From NCBI GenBank assembly GCA_037957365.1, contig JARHVA010000593.1, forward strand, positions 2,322,501 to 2,386,500: a stretch of 64,000 bases of DNA, written 5' to 3'. This document shows positions 12,794 through 23,827 of this stretch, one piece after another. Origin of the DNA: Torreya grandis. Its lineage: Eukaryota; Streptophyta; Pinopsida; Cupressales; Taxaceae. Position numbers and translations under genes: made by a program. Below the pieces are notes generated by a model. It was not told the origin of the DNA and did no database searches. It worked only from the letters and a program-made list of their open reading frames with translations. Position 1 is the stretch's first letter. Each line of letters opens with the position of its first letter.

Positions 12794-13359
12794 TGTGACA
12801 CCCAACCCCACAAGTCCCTCTTGTATGCTCTCATGACCCTTCTAGACACCTTTTTGCTTATTCCTAGTCATCCATAGGCTTTTGAAACTTGATTCTAGAT
12901 CAACTAGGCTACATTTCCTATGCTAATTTTACCCCCCTAGGTACTGCACCTATAAGACAATAGAGTCCAACTTGGATTATAGCACTGGACCCTTGGGTGT
13001 CTAATTTCAGCACTCCTATCTAATTGTATTTTTAACTCCAATAGTTATTTCCTTCCAATTCCTATCCTTCATATTTTTGGCCTAAAATGAATAAATTTGA
13101 CCCATGAACAATATATCTATATAAAATCCCATTAAAAGTTCATTTAAAAGGGGTTGGAAAATATTACAAAAGCAAGCAAGAATATAAGCAAGACCATTGA
13201 GGTAAATTTCCCTATTCTCTGCATACAACCATCCAATACAGCTACAAGCATATCCAAATCCTCACACCAGTCCCTAGCCACCGTAAGCACATCCAATTTA
13301 GCATTTTTGCATCTGCATAACACTATTGCATAAGGCACATCAAGTGGGAGAACTACATA
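12794..13359 (+). mobile_element. possible solo LTR inside element B
   Basis: Starts TGTGACACCCAACCCC, a common start for plant Ty3/gypsy LTRs, and ends ...AACTACATA (CA decayed to TA). Five bases TGGCT precede it (12,789-12,793) and follow it (13,360-13,364), as a target duplication would. Base composition is richer in C than the flanks. A 5-bp match is weak evidence on its own, so the boundaries remain tentative. Confidence 0.4.
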
Positions 13360-13364
13360 TGGCT

Positions 13365-13945
13365 TGATCCCTCTTCAGAGTATTGGTATGTAAGTAGTGT
13401 TCCCACACAAAGGGGTGTGGATTCACGTTCCATGCATCTTATACACACTAACCCCCCATTATTCTCAAATTTTATCAAATCACAATGAAGTCTAAGGTTT
13501 TAATATTAAATTAGATATACAAGGAGTTATTTAGACCTTTAATAGTCAAAATTTCACAGGTAGGCTCACACAGGGACAATGAACAAAACCCAAAAAAATT
13601 AGGTCTCTATGAGTAGTTTGGATAATAGTAGCAGAATAGAACAATAACACTAGACCCCAGTGTCTCTTATTTTAATTCTTCTATCCTTTCATAAAATGAG
13701 AGTCAGATCTTGATTTGTCACACTGTCCTAGTCTTGCACAGTAAATATCATACCCTACAATAGCCGTTTCAATTCATTTTAAGATAGGTTTTATTTTCTC
13801 CATATTTATTAGTATTTAAAGAAAAGTTAAAAATACAAATAAATTATATAAATTAGTATTTAAATTATTGAAATATCATTTACTAATTTAGTCAATTCAG
13901 ACCCTTAACTAAATTAGGAATAAGACTCTAATATTTCCAAAACTG
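13365..13945. other. no gene recognised
   Basis: Sequence between the possible solo LTR and the gag C-terminus of B. No motif was recognised. It may be gag linker or untranslated sequence of B. Confidence 0.4.
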
Positions 13946-15288
13946 TTAAATCATTAACATACTAATTTTTTGACTATTTGGACTATGAGATGATGATGGG
14001 GAACATACCTTTCCTTCTAATTTATTATCTTTAGATTGACCACATAAAAGAGAACCTCTAGGGAGGATGAATTTTAAAAAATACATATTTAAAGCTTCTT
14101 TGTCCTTGATCTCTATTTTTATGTTTAGACTTCTTGACTTCCTTTCCATTTTTGGCTTCTTTTTTTGATTTTGAGATCTAATATAAAAAATAAAATATTG
14201 GATGTTCATGTTTCCTAATACATTATCATGATCATCATTTGATTCATATTCCAAATACCCAAAATTTGAATCATTTCTAGGTTATTTTACCTTTAATTCA
14301 GAAAACATGTTTTTTTTTGTTTTATTTTTAGTTTCAGATTCTTCATATCTAGATGTTTCTTCAGATTCAATAGTTGCACTGGTAGAAATATTTGCTTTTG
14401 GAGGAGATTCAATTGTAAGTTTATGCTTTGGTTCTAGTAAGAGATGATAGTTTCCCTAATGTGGCACATAATTTATTCTTAGAATGTACTGATACAATGG
14501 AGCTACTACTTTCTAGGGAAGCTATTATTTAAAAATAAGAATATCGTTGGCCATTTTATGAATTAATGAATAAATTAGAATCAAATTCAAACTTTGACCC
14601 TTTTTATTTGTAGTCTTTATTCAAATTGCTATAATCATATCATTTTTAATTTCAACAACCAAGGATAAAGAAAAATTTAGATAAGCTACTAAGTTTATTC
14701 TTAGTAAAAATATAACTTCTGATAATTGAGCATTGATGAAGAAACAATTTTGATTGTCATATGTGGGATTGGTAGTGGCTAATATTTTATTAGATAATTT
14801 TTTGAACTTAGCCATAAAATCCTTCAAGGGTTTTTGAACTTATTTTTCATTTGTGTGAGTTGGATAAGAAGAGAGCAAACTTCCTCTCCAGGTTTGAAGT
14901 TGATTTCAAATTTTTATTTCATCACATCCCAATTTTGAATAGAACTAGGAGTAAGGTGGTAGAACCATTCTATAACCCATTTATGTATAATTTCCAAAAA
15001 AAGTCTTACATTTACATCCTCATGTTAAATGCTCAAAATATTTCATGTAGCAGTAAACATCAAAATGTGTTCATTTAAGGGTTCTTTTCCATCACCCATG
15101 AGCTTAGTAAACTTATTTATTGAACCTTCAGGTAGTTCATGCATTTGACCACCGAGAATGAGTAGACTAATGGTAACACCCAAAGTAATACAACTATAGC
15201 GATAAAATTTATAATTTGAGGAAGGATAGTTTTAAAAATAACTAAAACCTTATTCGTGGTACATCCTCCTTGTTTTATTTTATGTTTT
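13946..15288 (-). pseudogene. gag (element B), 3' part
   Basis: The minus strand shows a typical Ty3/gypsy capsid: FTKLMGDGKEPLNEHI, HEDVNVRLFLEII, EWFYHLTPSSIQNWDVMK, FKPGEEVCSLLIQLTQMK, DFMAKFKKLSNKI and NCFFINAQLSEVIFLL (15,100-14,640). A lysine-rich, charged tail follows at 14,254-13,946. It would form the particle shell. The frame contains stops at expected Gln or Trp positions and is cut at 15,289 by insertion of element A; its beginning continues at 23,330 and beyond. Confidence 0.8.
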
Positions 15289-15293
15289 AGATG
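15289..15293. repeat. target-site duplication of element A, left (AGATG)
   Basis: AGATG directly before the TG of the left LTR, matched by AGATG at 23,325-23,329 directly after the CA of the right LTR. Five bases is the usual size for Ty3/gypsy insertion. Confidence 0.9.
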
Positions 15294-16067
15294 TGTTGGT
15301 TGAATATTTTGTCGATCATCATACTGATAAACAAAATAGGTCTGATCATCCAAATTAGGAAGATTGGTTGTCCAAGTGTGTAGGTTTACCACATCAAAAG
15401 GGGACTAATCTCTCCTCTCATCAAGGGGAGGTTCCCTATAGATATGCTATATAGAAAATAATACTCAAGGGTAGAATAAACCATCCATCTCTCTCTTTTT
15501 AGAGATGATGCATGTAAATCAAAGGGAAAATCTCAAGGGAAATGATAGAAAGCACTCCTCTTCTTTCAAAAGTACTATTCAACAAGCCACAAGAATCCTT
15601 CTTGTAGTAATTGCAAAATGTAACCAAGGAAGTAGTAACCAACAGATTGAGATGTAGCACAAAGTCTTCACCTCAATTGTGCAAGAGTGAGATACTAAGG
15701 ACAATGAGGGCACAAAGTCTTCCCAAGGTCCTTTACATAGAAACAAAAAGAAAACACACTAAAATCAATTGTGGGGGCACAAAGTCTCTCCATAATTGGC
15801 TTTAGGACACCTTCCTGACTACTTTCGCTAATTCTACTTATTGAATTAAAGGAACAAAAAATATATTAAGGAAAAAGACATAAGAATAGTTTCCCTAAAA
15901 ATAAAGATATCACAGCACAAAAGTCTAAAAAGTCACTTGCTTTCTTATTCCAATAACAAAATATGATCAACAATCTGAGCTCAAAGTCTCAGTAATACCT
16001 TTCAATTTGGGCAAAGTTTTGTTTCTTGATAATCAGAGAGAGAGAGAGCCTCATTCAATAAAAGAGA

Positions 16068-16082
16068 GTCCCTTATATAGCC
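16068..16082 (-). promoter_or_regulatory. TATA element in the left LTR of A
   Basis: The minus strand reads GGCTATATAAGGGAC, a near-ideal plant TATA box. It is kept in the right LTR at 21,390-21,404. It implies a U3 of about 1.9 kb and a long R-U5 of about 0.75 kb on the minus strand, in agreement with the gag orientation. Confidence 0.6.
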
Positions 16083-16944
16083 TCTTTAAGAAGGACTTGG
16101 GAATAGTAACACATCATGTTGCATTGAATTTTATTAAGAAGACATGCTAGAATCTAGGGGCATTTATCCATTTGCTATTCTCAATGCAGAGAAATGGGTC
16201 ACACTATTGAAAGTTTGCATCTTTCAATATCCACTTGGCAGTCTACTTCTAGGAACATATCTGATGCATAAATGTTTCTGGCCGTTCCTCCTTTTTTGGT
16301 TATTTGAATTGGGTCCTCGATTCAGTTTGATGCTTTATTCCTTAGTCACTTCCTACTAGTCTTTTGAGAACCTTACAGAAGATGACACATGGCAGCTTCT
16401 GCTGCATTTGATACTATGCCTCAATAGATGACACATGGTAGCATAGTGGGTTTTCTATTTCTTCAGACTTTTCTTTCAGAGGAAAAAGTTTAAAGGAATT
16501 CCTTTAGAGAATTTGTCTGAAAGAATTATCTCTTTGTCACTTTTGCTAGGAGAATTTTTCCAAAGGAAATCCCTTTGCTCTTTTGGCCTTTGAATTGGTC
16601 CATTTGCCTCCTTCCTGCCCTCTGCAAGGGCTGTTTAAGCTCCTAAATTAGCCTTTCAAGTTTTTACAATGATTCACTTTGGCTTCTGAGTGTCCTCCAA
16701 AAGGGCTGTTTACCCCTTAAAAATTTGCCTTAGTCAATTTTATGTGAATCTCAAATTGTGACATGTGGAAGCATCCGCTGCTCTTAAAAACAAAGTGAAA
16801 TGAGGCTCGAAAGATGACACTTGGCAGCATCCACTGAGTTTTTTCAAGTTTTTGTTTCCTTAGTCAATTTTGCCACAAAAATTCCCTCCACAAGGACACT
16901 TGTGTCTTTGACGCTTGGGGCACTCCTTTAAACTTGTCGCTTGA

Positions 16945-17660
16945 ACCGACCGATTGAACCAACTTTGGTTCAATGGTTCAATAGTTCATTCCCTTGTTTC
17001 CATTGATCGCTTGAACCAAGATTCTTTGAAACAAACCTCGTTTAACCCATTGAACCTTGAACCTGTTGAACCTTTGAACCAAAGTGGTTCAATGGTTTAA
17101 TGGTTCATTCCCTAAAAATGACTATCAGAAACTTGTTCTTTTGACTGAACCTGCCTGTAGAAGCCTTTGAATTGGCTAAACCATTAGTCCGTCACTTGTT
17201 CTTTCTAAGCTCTTTGATCTTCATCACACTAGTTAAACCTTTGAACCTGTGAACTCATTGAACCTTTAAACCAAAGTGGTTCAATGGTTTAATAGGTTCA
17301 TTCTTTTTATTTGGCTAAGTCCTTTTGATCTTTTATAACTAAATGCATTGAACCATTTGGTCGTTAACCCTATTGAACCATTAAATGCGTTGAACCTTTG
17401 AACCAAAGTGGTTCAATGGTTTAATGGTTCAAGCCTTCTTCTCTTTGATAAGTGTTTTGAAGCTATTGAACCTTGAAGGAGTTAAAATTTGAACCTTGAA
17501 AAATGTGATTAACTCTTGCTGTTGATGTTGAACCTTTGAACCCATTGAACCCGTTGAACCAAAATGGTTCAAGGTTCAACAGTTCAATGGTTCGATGGTT
17601 CAATCCTTGCTTAGAAGCTTGTCGATGTAATTTTTTGGTTGAACCTTGTCGTTGAACCAA
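16945..17660. repeat. GGTTCAA/TTGAACC dyad array, left LTR of A
   Basis: More than 30 GAACC or GGTTC motifs in 0.7 kb. Several form perfect dyads: TTGAACCA-ACTT-TGGTTCAA at 16,954-16,973, TTGAACCA-AAG-TGGTTCAA at 17,074-17,092 and 17,398-17,416, and TTGAACCA-AAA-TGGTTCAA at 17,554-17,572. The array lies 0.9-1.6 kb upstream of the TATA element on the minus strand, in U3. It could be a set of protein-binding sites or foldback RNA sources; no function is known to me. Confidence 0.85.
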
Positions 17661-17694
17661 CTTTAAAATCACCTAAGTGTTGAGAGCTTGCTTC

Positions 17695-17840
17695 TTTCCT
17701 GTAGAGTATGTAGAAATCAACTTGTGAAGCCTATAGAACTTGGCTTGCAGAGTCCATAGATTTAAGCCTGCAGACTCCATAGTTTCAAGCCTATAGAGTC
17801 CATAGATTCAAGCCTGTAGAGTCTGTAGATTTTTGGAAAA
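17695..17840. repeat. short tandem repeats (GTAGAGTCCATAGATT-like), left LTR of A
   Basis: Five or six degenerate units of about 24-26 bases built on AAGCCTGTAGAGTCCATAG. The matching array in the right LTR is at about 23,055-23,190. Confidence 0.7.
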
Positions 17841-17969
17841 GCTTTAAAAAATGAAGAACTTGAATGCTCAAAAAAAATTTTGAAAAGGGGAGGGAGGATT
17901 TTGGTCTATTTAACCAAAATAGTTCAAATGTTGTCCCAAAAATAAGTGATATTTTTGGGGGACAACAGC

Positions 17970-17985
17970 TGGCTCCAGTTGGGGA
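17970..17985 (+). other. primer-site-like motif at the inner edge of the left LTR of A
   Basis: TGGCTCCAGTTGGGGA starts two bases after the CA of the left LTR, pointing inward on the plus strand. It resembles the true primer site of A (TGGTGACTCCACTAGGGA) with a 3-base gap. In the assigned minus orientation a polypurine tract would be expected here instead. Confidence 0.5.
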
Positions 17986-18463
17986 ACTTCCTTTAGTTGA
18001 AAACTTGGAATAGCTGAGGGGAGTAGAAACCAAAATCTTTAGTGCCTTGAAGTGTGCCATTAGGTTATGGAGTCATGCTACCCAAAAATAAAGGCTCTAA
18101 AAAATGAAAATTAAAAGCATAAAATAAAACTAAAGACTATACAAATGTACATATGTACAGGTGAACTTATCTGATACTTCAAAAATTGAAGTGATTCAGA
18201 AGCTGCCCATTATGAGACAATGAAAATGGTGTGGCATCCTGATAAACTAGTAGGAAACCATTTTGTCCCCAAAAATGGTGATGGGCGAATGGAACTCTCC
18301 ACTAAGAAACCAATTTTCTTTGTCTTCCTCTTGGCTTTTGCTTCTTCTTGCCCCATGGTGGGATGTGGTCTTCAAACTAAAAACCATAACTCCTTGCTCT
18401 CTCTGTGAAGAGTTCCTTTTGCTGACTTCAAAATATAGTAATATGGTCCACCATCATAACTTA

Positions 18464-18877
18464 CTATTCTACTGGTTCAGTCCAGCACATGCTTTGATTG
18501 TCAGCATCAAACTCTTGACAAACCATTAGCTCAGCATCTCCTTTGGTGTGAAGGAGTTTGACCTCTTCACCCTGAGCAATTTTCAATCTGAGCAACAGAG
18601 ATCTGCATCTAGCTATGGAAGAATTACTACCATAGGATTCTAGGATCCAAGCATCATCAGAAGCTGATCTTCTATCAGATTTATATTCATGGGATATGGA
18701 AGATTCTTCTTGATTTGTATTGCACCCTACCAACTTTTTTGATGCCTTATTTGGATGAAATCTTGGATTTCCATCTACGGGACTTTCATCAGCTGAGACA
18801 TGAGCATTCTCTATGGTCAAGAAGTAATTACCCCTACCTAAAGGCTCAAATAGAATTTGAGTTGTAGGGGTTGACAT
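18464..18877 (-). CDS. unknown 137-residue ORF in element A
   Basis: An open frame without stops in an element whose other frames are broken. It starts MSTPTTQILFEPL and includes an acidic and serine-rich middle (NQEESSISHEYKSDRR, SDDAWILESYGSNSS) and a charged end (LRLKIAQGEEVKLLHTKGD). No family is recognised. It lies downstream of gag on the same strand, where a gag C-terminal or protease region would be. The Met may be internal: coding-like sequence continues upstream with stops. Confidence 0.4.
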   Translation of the reverse strand: MSTPTTQILFEPLGRGNYFLTIENAHVSADESPVDGNPRFHPNKASKKLVGCNTNQEESSISHEYKSDRRSASDDAWILESYGSNSSIARCRSLLLRLKIAQGEEVKLLHTKGDAELMVCQEFDADNQSMCWTEPVE

Positions 18878-19485
18878 TTAGGTGACCACAATTTTTGCCT
18901 CAGACAGGTCCACACTTAGTTCTCCACCAATGTTTAATTGCTCAGGATTAGCTTACAGGGATTCAAACTCAGTCATCTAAATTTTAGATTTCTTGACATG
19001 ATCAATCATGGCAAATGACTGAGATGGACTTAGAAGAGAGGATGAGAGTTCATCCTTTTGGTTTTTGGGAGGGGAGGAATGATCTGTGAATTTGAAGTAG
19101 AAGGTGCAGAGATGTTTAATGTACTTAATTCTTTGGCAATCACTAGGTCCTTTGACTGGAAAGAAAGAGGGGTTATCTACTCAGCAATTGAAATTGCTAG
19201 TTGGGGTCACTCCTCTATCTTCTCTTTGTCAGCCTGCTAGGCTAATTGATTCTTAGATTTGGTGAATACTGTGTATGATCCTTTGACTGCTTCACCTTCA
19301 CTTCTGGGTTCATCCTAGAAATTTAGGAAACCAATGTGGGAGTCACCAGCTGATTCTTCTAGATCCTCCCTAAAGAGATCAGTGCCATTTTCTTGCTTGA
19401 ACTTAGGTTGGAAATAAAAATCATGTTTTGTTTCCAGATATCCAACTACTGAGTTGGTTAGATGTGCTTCAAGGGCAAAGTTCCT
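18878..19485 (-). pseudogene. broken coding stretch between gag and the 137-residue ORF (element A)
   Basis: The minus-strand frame directly after the gag ORF continues with coding-like residues (FALEAHLTNSVVGYLETKH, FREDLEESAGDSHIGFLNF) and stops at likely former Gln codons, then ISAPSTSNSQIIPPLPK. It probably formed one protein with gag. No domain is recognised. Confidence 0.45.
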
Positions 19486-20310
19486 CTATGGGGGAGGAAG
19501 ATGATTTGGTTGCCCTTGACTTCTAGCAGCATTGCCTTGATATGGCTGATTAGGGAATGTACTCCTTGGTATATCTTTATATGGAGGACCAGAAGACATA
19601 CCTTGTGCCATTTTCCTTTTCAAGGCTAACAATTTATTTGCTAGCTTTTGTACCATTGGGTCAGTGGTTTCTGTGGGTGAGTATTCAGAAGATGAAAAGG
19701 GTTTGCCTCTATTTGAGTCTCTCCTTATCTTTCCTACCAAGATAAGGTCATCTTCTACCTTAGTAGCCAAGTCCTAAGTAGTAGCAAGGTCTATGTGACT
19801 AGCTCGTCTCACCAAAAAACTCACTTCAGGCAGTTATGATTTGATGAAGAAGCATTTGAGGTTCTGAGGTGTTAGCTGGGTAACCATGGGAATCTTTTGC
19901 CTTAGCTTGTCGAACTTGGCAATAAAATCCCTCATAAGCTCATGAGGAACTTTCTTCATCTGAGTGTGCTGGGCCAGTAAGGCATGTGCATCTTCTGTGG
20001 GCTTGAACCTTGCTTCAAACTTGGCTTTGATTGTATTCCAGTCAGTCACTGATCCAGCTTACAGATGGTAGAACCAGTTTATAGCAGCACCTTGTAGTGT
20101 CTCCAAAAAAATCTTGACTACCACGTCTTCAAATTCCACCCCTATAACACCATAGGCTATGTTGAAGGCTGCAATGTGTTTATCAGGTTGAACTATTCCA
20201 TCACCAAAGAATTTGGAGAAATTCTTTCTTGAACTACGTGGGAGTTCACGTAGAGGTGGAGTCAAGTTGAGTGGGCCAAAAGAGTTATCCCAAGGGCCTC
20301 AAACTACCAT
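19486..20310 (-). pseudogene. gag (element A)
   Basis: Retrotransposon gag on the minus strand in largely one frame: LRELPRSSRKNFSKFFGDG, PDKHIAAFNIAY, FEDVVVKIFLETLQGAAINW (20,265-20,059), then VTDWNTIKAKFEARFKP, HTQMKKVPHELMRDFIAKF, LTPQNLKCFFIKS (20,049-19,834) and LATKVEDDLILVGKIRRD with a proline- and glutamine-rich tail to 19,486. Breaks are single stops where Gln is expected (TAA or TAG). It is the capsid domain that packages element RNA. It begins about 0.3 kb after the primer site. It is related to the gag of B at a distance. Confidence 0.88.
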
Positions 20311-20593
20311 GATTTAATTAAGAAAAATAGAGATAACAAATCTAGATGGAGTGGCTAGATTACAGAACAAAAATGGAAAAGGACTAGCTCTGCTTTAGCT
20401 TGAGGCTTCAAACTATGCACTCTTTCCCAGCAGCTCTGGTTTTGTAGACCAGATAAAATAATAGAGGCGGAGGAAGATGGTAAGGATATAATGATAATGG
20501 GTAAGACACATAATGGAGTCGCTAGAGTCTATATAATGGATAAGGGAAGGAACTACTTCAATCTGAAACTTGAGGCTTCAGACTACATGTTCA

Positions 20594-20611
20594 TCCCTAG
20601 TGGAGTCACCA
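20594..20611 (-). other. primer-binding site of element A
   Basis: The minus strand reads TGGTGACTCCACTAGGGA five bases after the LTR end (...CCAACA). It is close to TGGCGACTCCGCTGGGGA, a common plant Ty3/gypsy primer site. It fixes the minus orientation together with gag. Confidence 0.8.
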
Positions 20612-21389
20612 AAAACTGTTGGTTGAATACTTTGTTGATCAGTGTACTGATAAACAAAATAGGTCTGATCATCCAAAGTAGGAAGATTGGTCATCCAAGT
20701 GTGTAGGTTTACCACATCAAAAGGGGACTAATCTCTCCTCTCATCAAAGGGAGGTTCCCTATAGATATGCTATACAAAAAATAATACTCAAGGGTAGAAT
20801 AAACCATCTATCTCTCTTTTTTCAGAGATGATGCATGCAAATCAATGGGGAAATCTCAAGGGAAATGATAAAAAGCACTCCTCTTCTTTCAGAAGTACTA
20901 TTCATCAAACCACAAGAATCCTTCTGGTAGTAATTGCAAAATGTAACCAAAGAAGTAGTGACCAGTAGATTGAGATGTAGCACAAAGTCTTCACCTCAAT
21001 TGTGCAAGAGTGAGATACAAAGGACAATGAGGGCACAAAGTCATCCCAAGGTCCTTTACATAGAAATAAAAAGAAAACACACTAAAAGCAATTGTGGGGG
21101 CATAAAGTCTCTTCACAATTGGCTTTAGGACACCTTCTTAACTACTTTCGCTAATTCTACTTATTGAATTGAAGGAACAAAAAATATATTAAGGAAAAAG
21201 ACATAAGAACAATTTCCCCAACAACAAAGATATCACACCACAAAGTCTGAAAAGTCACTTGCTTTCTTATTCCAATAACAAAATATGATCAACAATCTGA
21301 GCTCAAAGTCTCAGTAATGCCTTTCAATTTGGGCAGAGTTTTGTTTCTTGATAATCAGAGAGAGAGAGATCCTCATTCAATAAAAGAGA

Positions 21390-21404
21390 GTCCCTTATAT
21401 AGCC
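21390..21404 (-). promoter_or_regulatory. TATA element in the right (5') LTR of A
   Basis: The minus strand reads GGCTATATAAGGGAC, identical to the left LTR. Transcription would start shortly to its left and run into the primer site and gag. Confidence 0.6.
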
Positions 21405-22274
21405 TCTTCAAGAAGGACTTGGGAATAGTAAGACATCGTGTTGCATTGAATTTTGTTAAGTAGACATGCTAGAATTTAGGGGCATTTACCCATTTGATTT
21501 TCTCAATGTAGAGAGACGGGTCATGCTATTAAAAGTTTAAATCTTTCAATATCCACTTGGCAGTCTACTTCTAGGAACATATTTGATGCACAAATGTTTC
21601 TGGTCATTTCTCCTTTTTTGGTTATTTGAATTAGGTCCTCAATTCAGTTCGATGCTTTATTCCTTAGTCACTTCCTGCTGGTCTTTTGAAAACCTTATAG
21701 AAGATGACACTTGGCAGCTTTCACTGCATTTGATACTGTGCCTCAATAGATGACATGTGGCAGCTTCCGCTATGACTTTGAAGATGACACATGGCAGCAT
21801 AGCAGATTTTCTATTTCTTCAGACTTTTCCTTTTAGAGGAAAAAGTCTAAAGGAATTGTCTCTTTGTCACTTTTGCTAGGGGAATTTTTATGAAGGAAAT
21901 CCCTTTTCTCTTTTGGCCTTTGAATTGGTCCATTTCCCTCCTTTTTGCCCTCTGTAAGGGCTATTTGAGCTTCTAAATTAGTCTTTCAAGTTTTTTCAAT
22001 GGTTCACTTTAGCTTCTGAGTGTCCTTTGAAAGCGCTGTTTGCCCCTTGAAAATTTGCCTTAGTCAATTTTATGTGAATCTCAAATTGTGACATGTGGTA
22101 GCATCTTCTGCTCTTAGAAACAAAGTGAAATGAGGCTCAGAAGATGACACTTGGTAGCATCCGCTTAGTTCTATTAGGTTTTTGTTTCCTTCCTTAGTCA
22201 CTTTTGCCACATAAATTCCCTCTACAAGGGCACTTGTGTCTTTGACACTTGGGGCACTTCTTTAAACTTGTTGC

Positions 22275-23020
22275 TTGAACCGACTGATTGAACCAACTTT
22301 GGTTCAACGGTTCAATGGTTCATTCCCTTGTTTCTATTGACCGCTTAAACCAAGATTCTTTGAAATAATCCTTGTTGAACCCATTGAACCTTGAACCCAT
22401 TGAATCTTTGAACTAAAGTGGTTCAGTGGTTCAACGATTCAATGGTTCATTCCTTGAAAATGACTGTCGAAAACTTGTTCTTTTGATTGAACCTGCCTGT
22501 AAAAGCCTTTGAATTGGCTGAACCATTAGTCTGTCACTTGTTCTTTCTAAGTTTTTTGATCTTCATCGCACTAGTTGAACCTTTGAATCTGTGAACTCAT
22601 TGAACCTTTAAACCAAAGTGGTTTAATGGTTCAATGGTTCAATGGTTCAATTGGTTCATTCTTTTTATTTTGCTAAGTCCTTTTGATCTTTTTGAACCAA
22701 ATGCATTGAAACATTTGGTCGTTGAACCTGTTGAACCATTAAACCCATTAAACCTTTGAACCAAAGTGGTTCAATGGTTCAACGGTTCAATGGTTCAAGC
22801 CTTCTTCTCTTTGATAAGTGTTTGGAAGCCGTTGAACCTTGAAATGATTGAACTTTGAACATTGACAAATGCACTTAACTCTTGCTGCTAATGTTGAACC
22901 TTTGAACCCATTGAACCCGTTGAACCAAAATGGTTCAAGGTTCAACGATTCAATGGTTCAATCCTTGCTTAGAAGCTTGCTGATGAAATTTTTTGGTTAA
23001 ACCTTGTCGTTGAACCAACT
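22275..23020. repeat. GGTTCAA/TTGAACC dyad array, right LTR of A
   Basis: Counterpart of the array in the left LTR, with dyads kept, for example TTGAACCA-ACTT-TGGTTCAA at 22,288-22,307 and further TTGAACCA-AAG-TGGTTCAA copies near 22,758. This copy has more complete GGTTCAATGGTTCAA runs than the left one. Confidence 0.85.
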
Positions 23021-23324
23021 TTGAAATCGCCTACGTGTTGACAGCTTGCTTCTTTCTTGTAGAGTCTGTAGAAATCAACTTGTGAAGCCTGTAGAACTTG
23101 GCCTACAGAGTTTGTAATTTAAGCCTGCAGAGTTTGTAGTTTCAAGCCTGTAGAGTCCATAGATTCAAGCCTGTAGATTCCGTAGATTTCTAGAAAAGCT
23201 TTGAAAAATTAAGAACTTGAATGCCCAGAACAATTCTTGAAAAGGGGAGGGAAGATTTTGGTCTGTTGAACCAAAATAGTTCAAATGTTGTTCCAAAAAT
23301 AAGTGATATATTTGGGGGACAACA

Positions 23325-23329
23325 AGATG
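23325..23329. repeat. target-site duplication of element A, right (AGATG)
   Basis: AGATG directly after the right LTR, matching 15,289-15,293. Confidence 0.9.
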
Positions 23330-23804
23330 GAAGGAACACTCATGTATATATTGATTTTTTATTTTATTTCTAGGATTAGCTTGAAATCAGAATACTATTG
23401 TTAATCAAAGGAAGTTTATGAATTATCTTTTGCCTTACTGGATCTTGTAAATCTTCTTTTAGCCAATGTGAAGAAAATTTATTTCCCAATAGGAGGTGGT
23501 ATATGAAATGTCCTATGAAAAAATCTAAATCAAATTTTATTCAGGTTGTCTCCTAGAAACAAGGGTTATGGCTCTTCATTCAAGATCAACTTGGTATTAT
23601 TTTTCATGCAATACTATTGTGACCCTATGAAATTGAGCATTACTTTCTATATTATCCCATACAAAAGCTCACATGTTAGAAGTGATATATTATTTTTTAG
23701 CATGAACCTAATCAATATTTAGTTGATAGATAGGGGCTTGAACTCTAAGAATAGCCATGTGGGAAAAAACTAATTTTGTGGGTAGCACTTAAAGACAAAA
23801 ATTT
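23330..23804 (-). pseudogene. leader and N-terminal gag of element B
   Basis: Minus-strand sequence between the B primer site and the A insertion. It would join the gag fragment left of 15,289. Frames are broken and no clear start codon is visible. The untranslated leader probably makes up most of it. Confidence 0.5.
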
Positions 23805-23822
23805 GCCCCACTGTGGGTGCCA
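23805..23822 (-). other. primer-binding site of element B, Lys type
   Basis: The minus strand reads TGGCACCCACAGTGGGGC, one or two changes from TGGCGCCCACCGTGGGGC, a plant primer site that I believe pairs with a Lys tRNA. It lies five bases from the LTR end at 23,828. Confidence 0.8.
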
Positions 23823-23827
23823 AAAAC

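Larger units (their letters stand above)
15294..17967 (-). repeat. element A 3' LTR (2,674 bp)
   Basis: On the plus strand it starts TGTTGGTTGAATA and ends GGGGGACAACA. It matches 20,617-23,324 throughout. On the minus strand it starts TGTTGTCCCCC. It contains a TATA element, a GGTTCAA/TTGAACC repeat zone in U3, an AG-dinucleotide run near 16,036 and short GTAGAG repeats. Confidence 0.92.
15294..23324 (-). mobile_element. element A: 8.0-kb gag-only LTR retrotransposon with 2.7-kb LTRs
   Basis: Two LTRs (15,294-17,967 and 20,617-23,324) flank 2.65 kb. Perfect 5-bp duplication AGATG on both sides. On the minus strand the primer site at 20,594-20,611 directly follows the 5' LTR and gag follows it, so the element points left. 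No RT, RNase H or integrase is present, which makes it non-autonomous, like the TR-GAG class of plant elements. The LTRs are still closely alike, so it is younger than element B, whose gag it interrupts. Confidence 0.92.
20617..23324 (-). repeat. element A 5' LTR (2,708 bp)
   Basis: On the plus strand it starts TGTTGGTTGAATAC and ends TTTGGGGGACAACA. It matches the left LTR over its length with scattered substitutions and small indels. The TATA element is kept at 21,390-21,404 on the minus strand. Confidence 0.92.

Noticed and set aside
16945..17660. GGTTCAA motifs as tRNA or SINE B boxes
   Set aside because: The word resembles a Pol III B box, but no A box, cloverleaf or terminator run is found and the motif occurs in dozens of copies on both strands.
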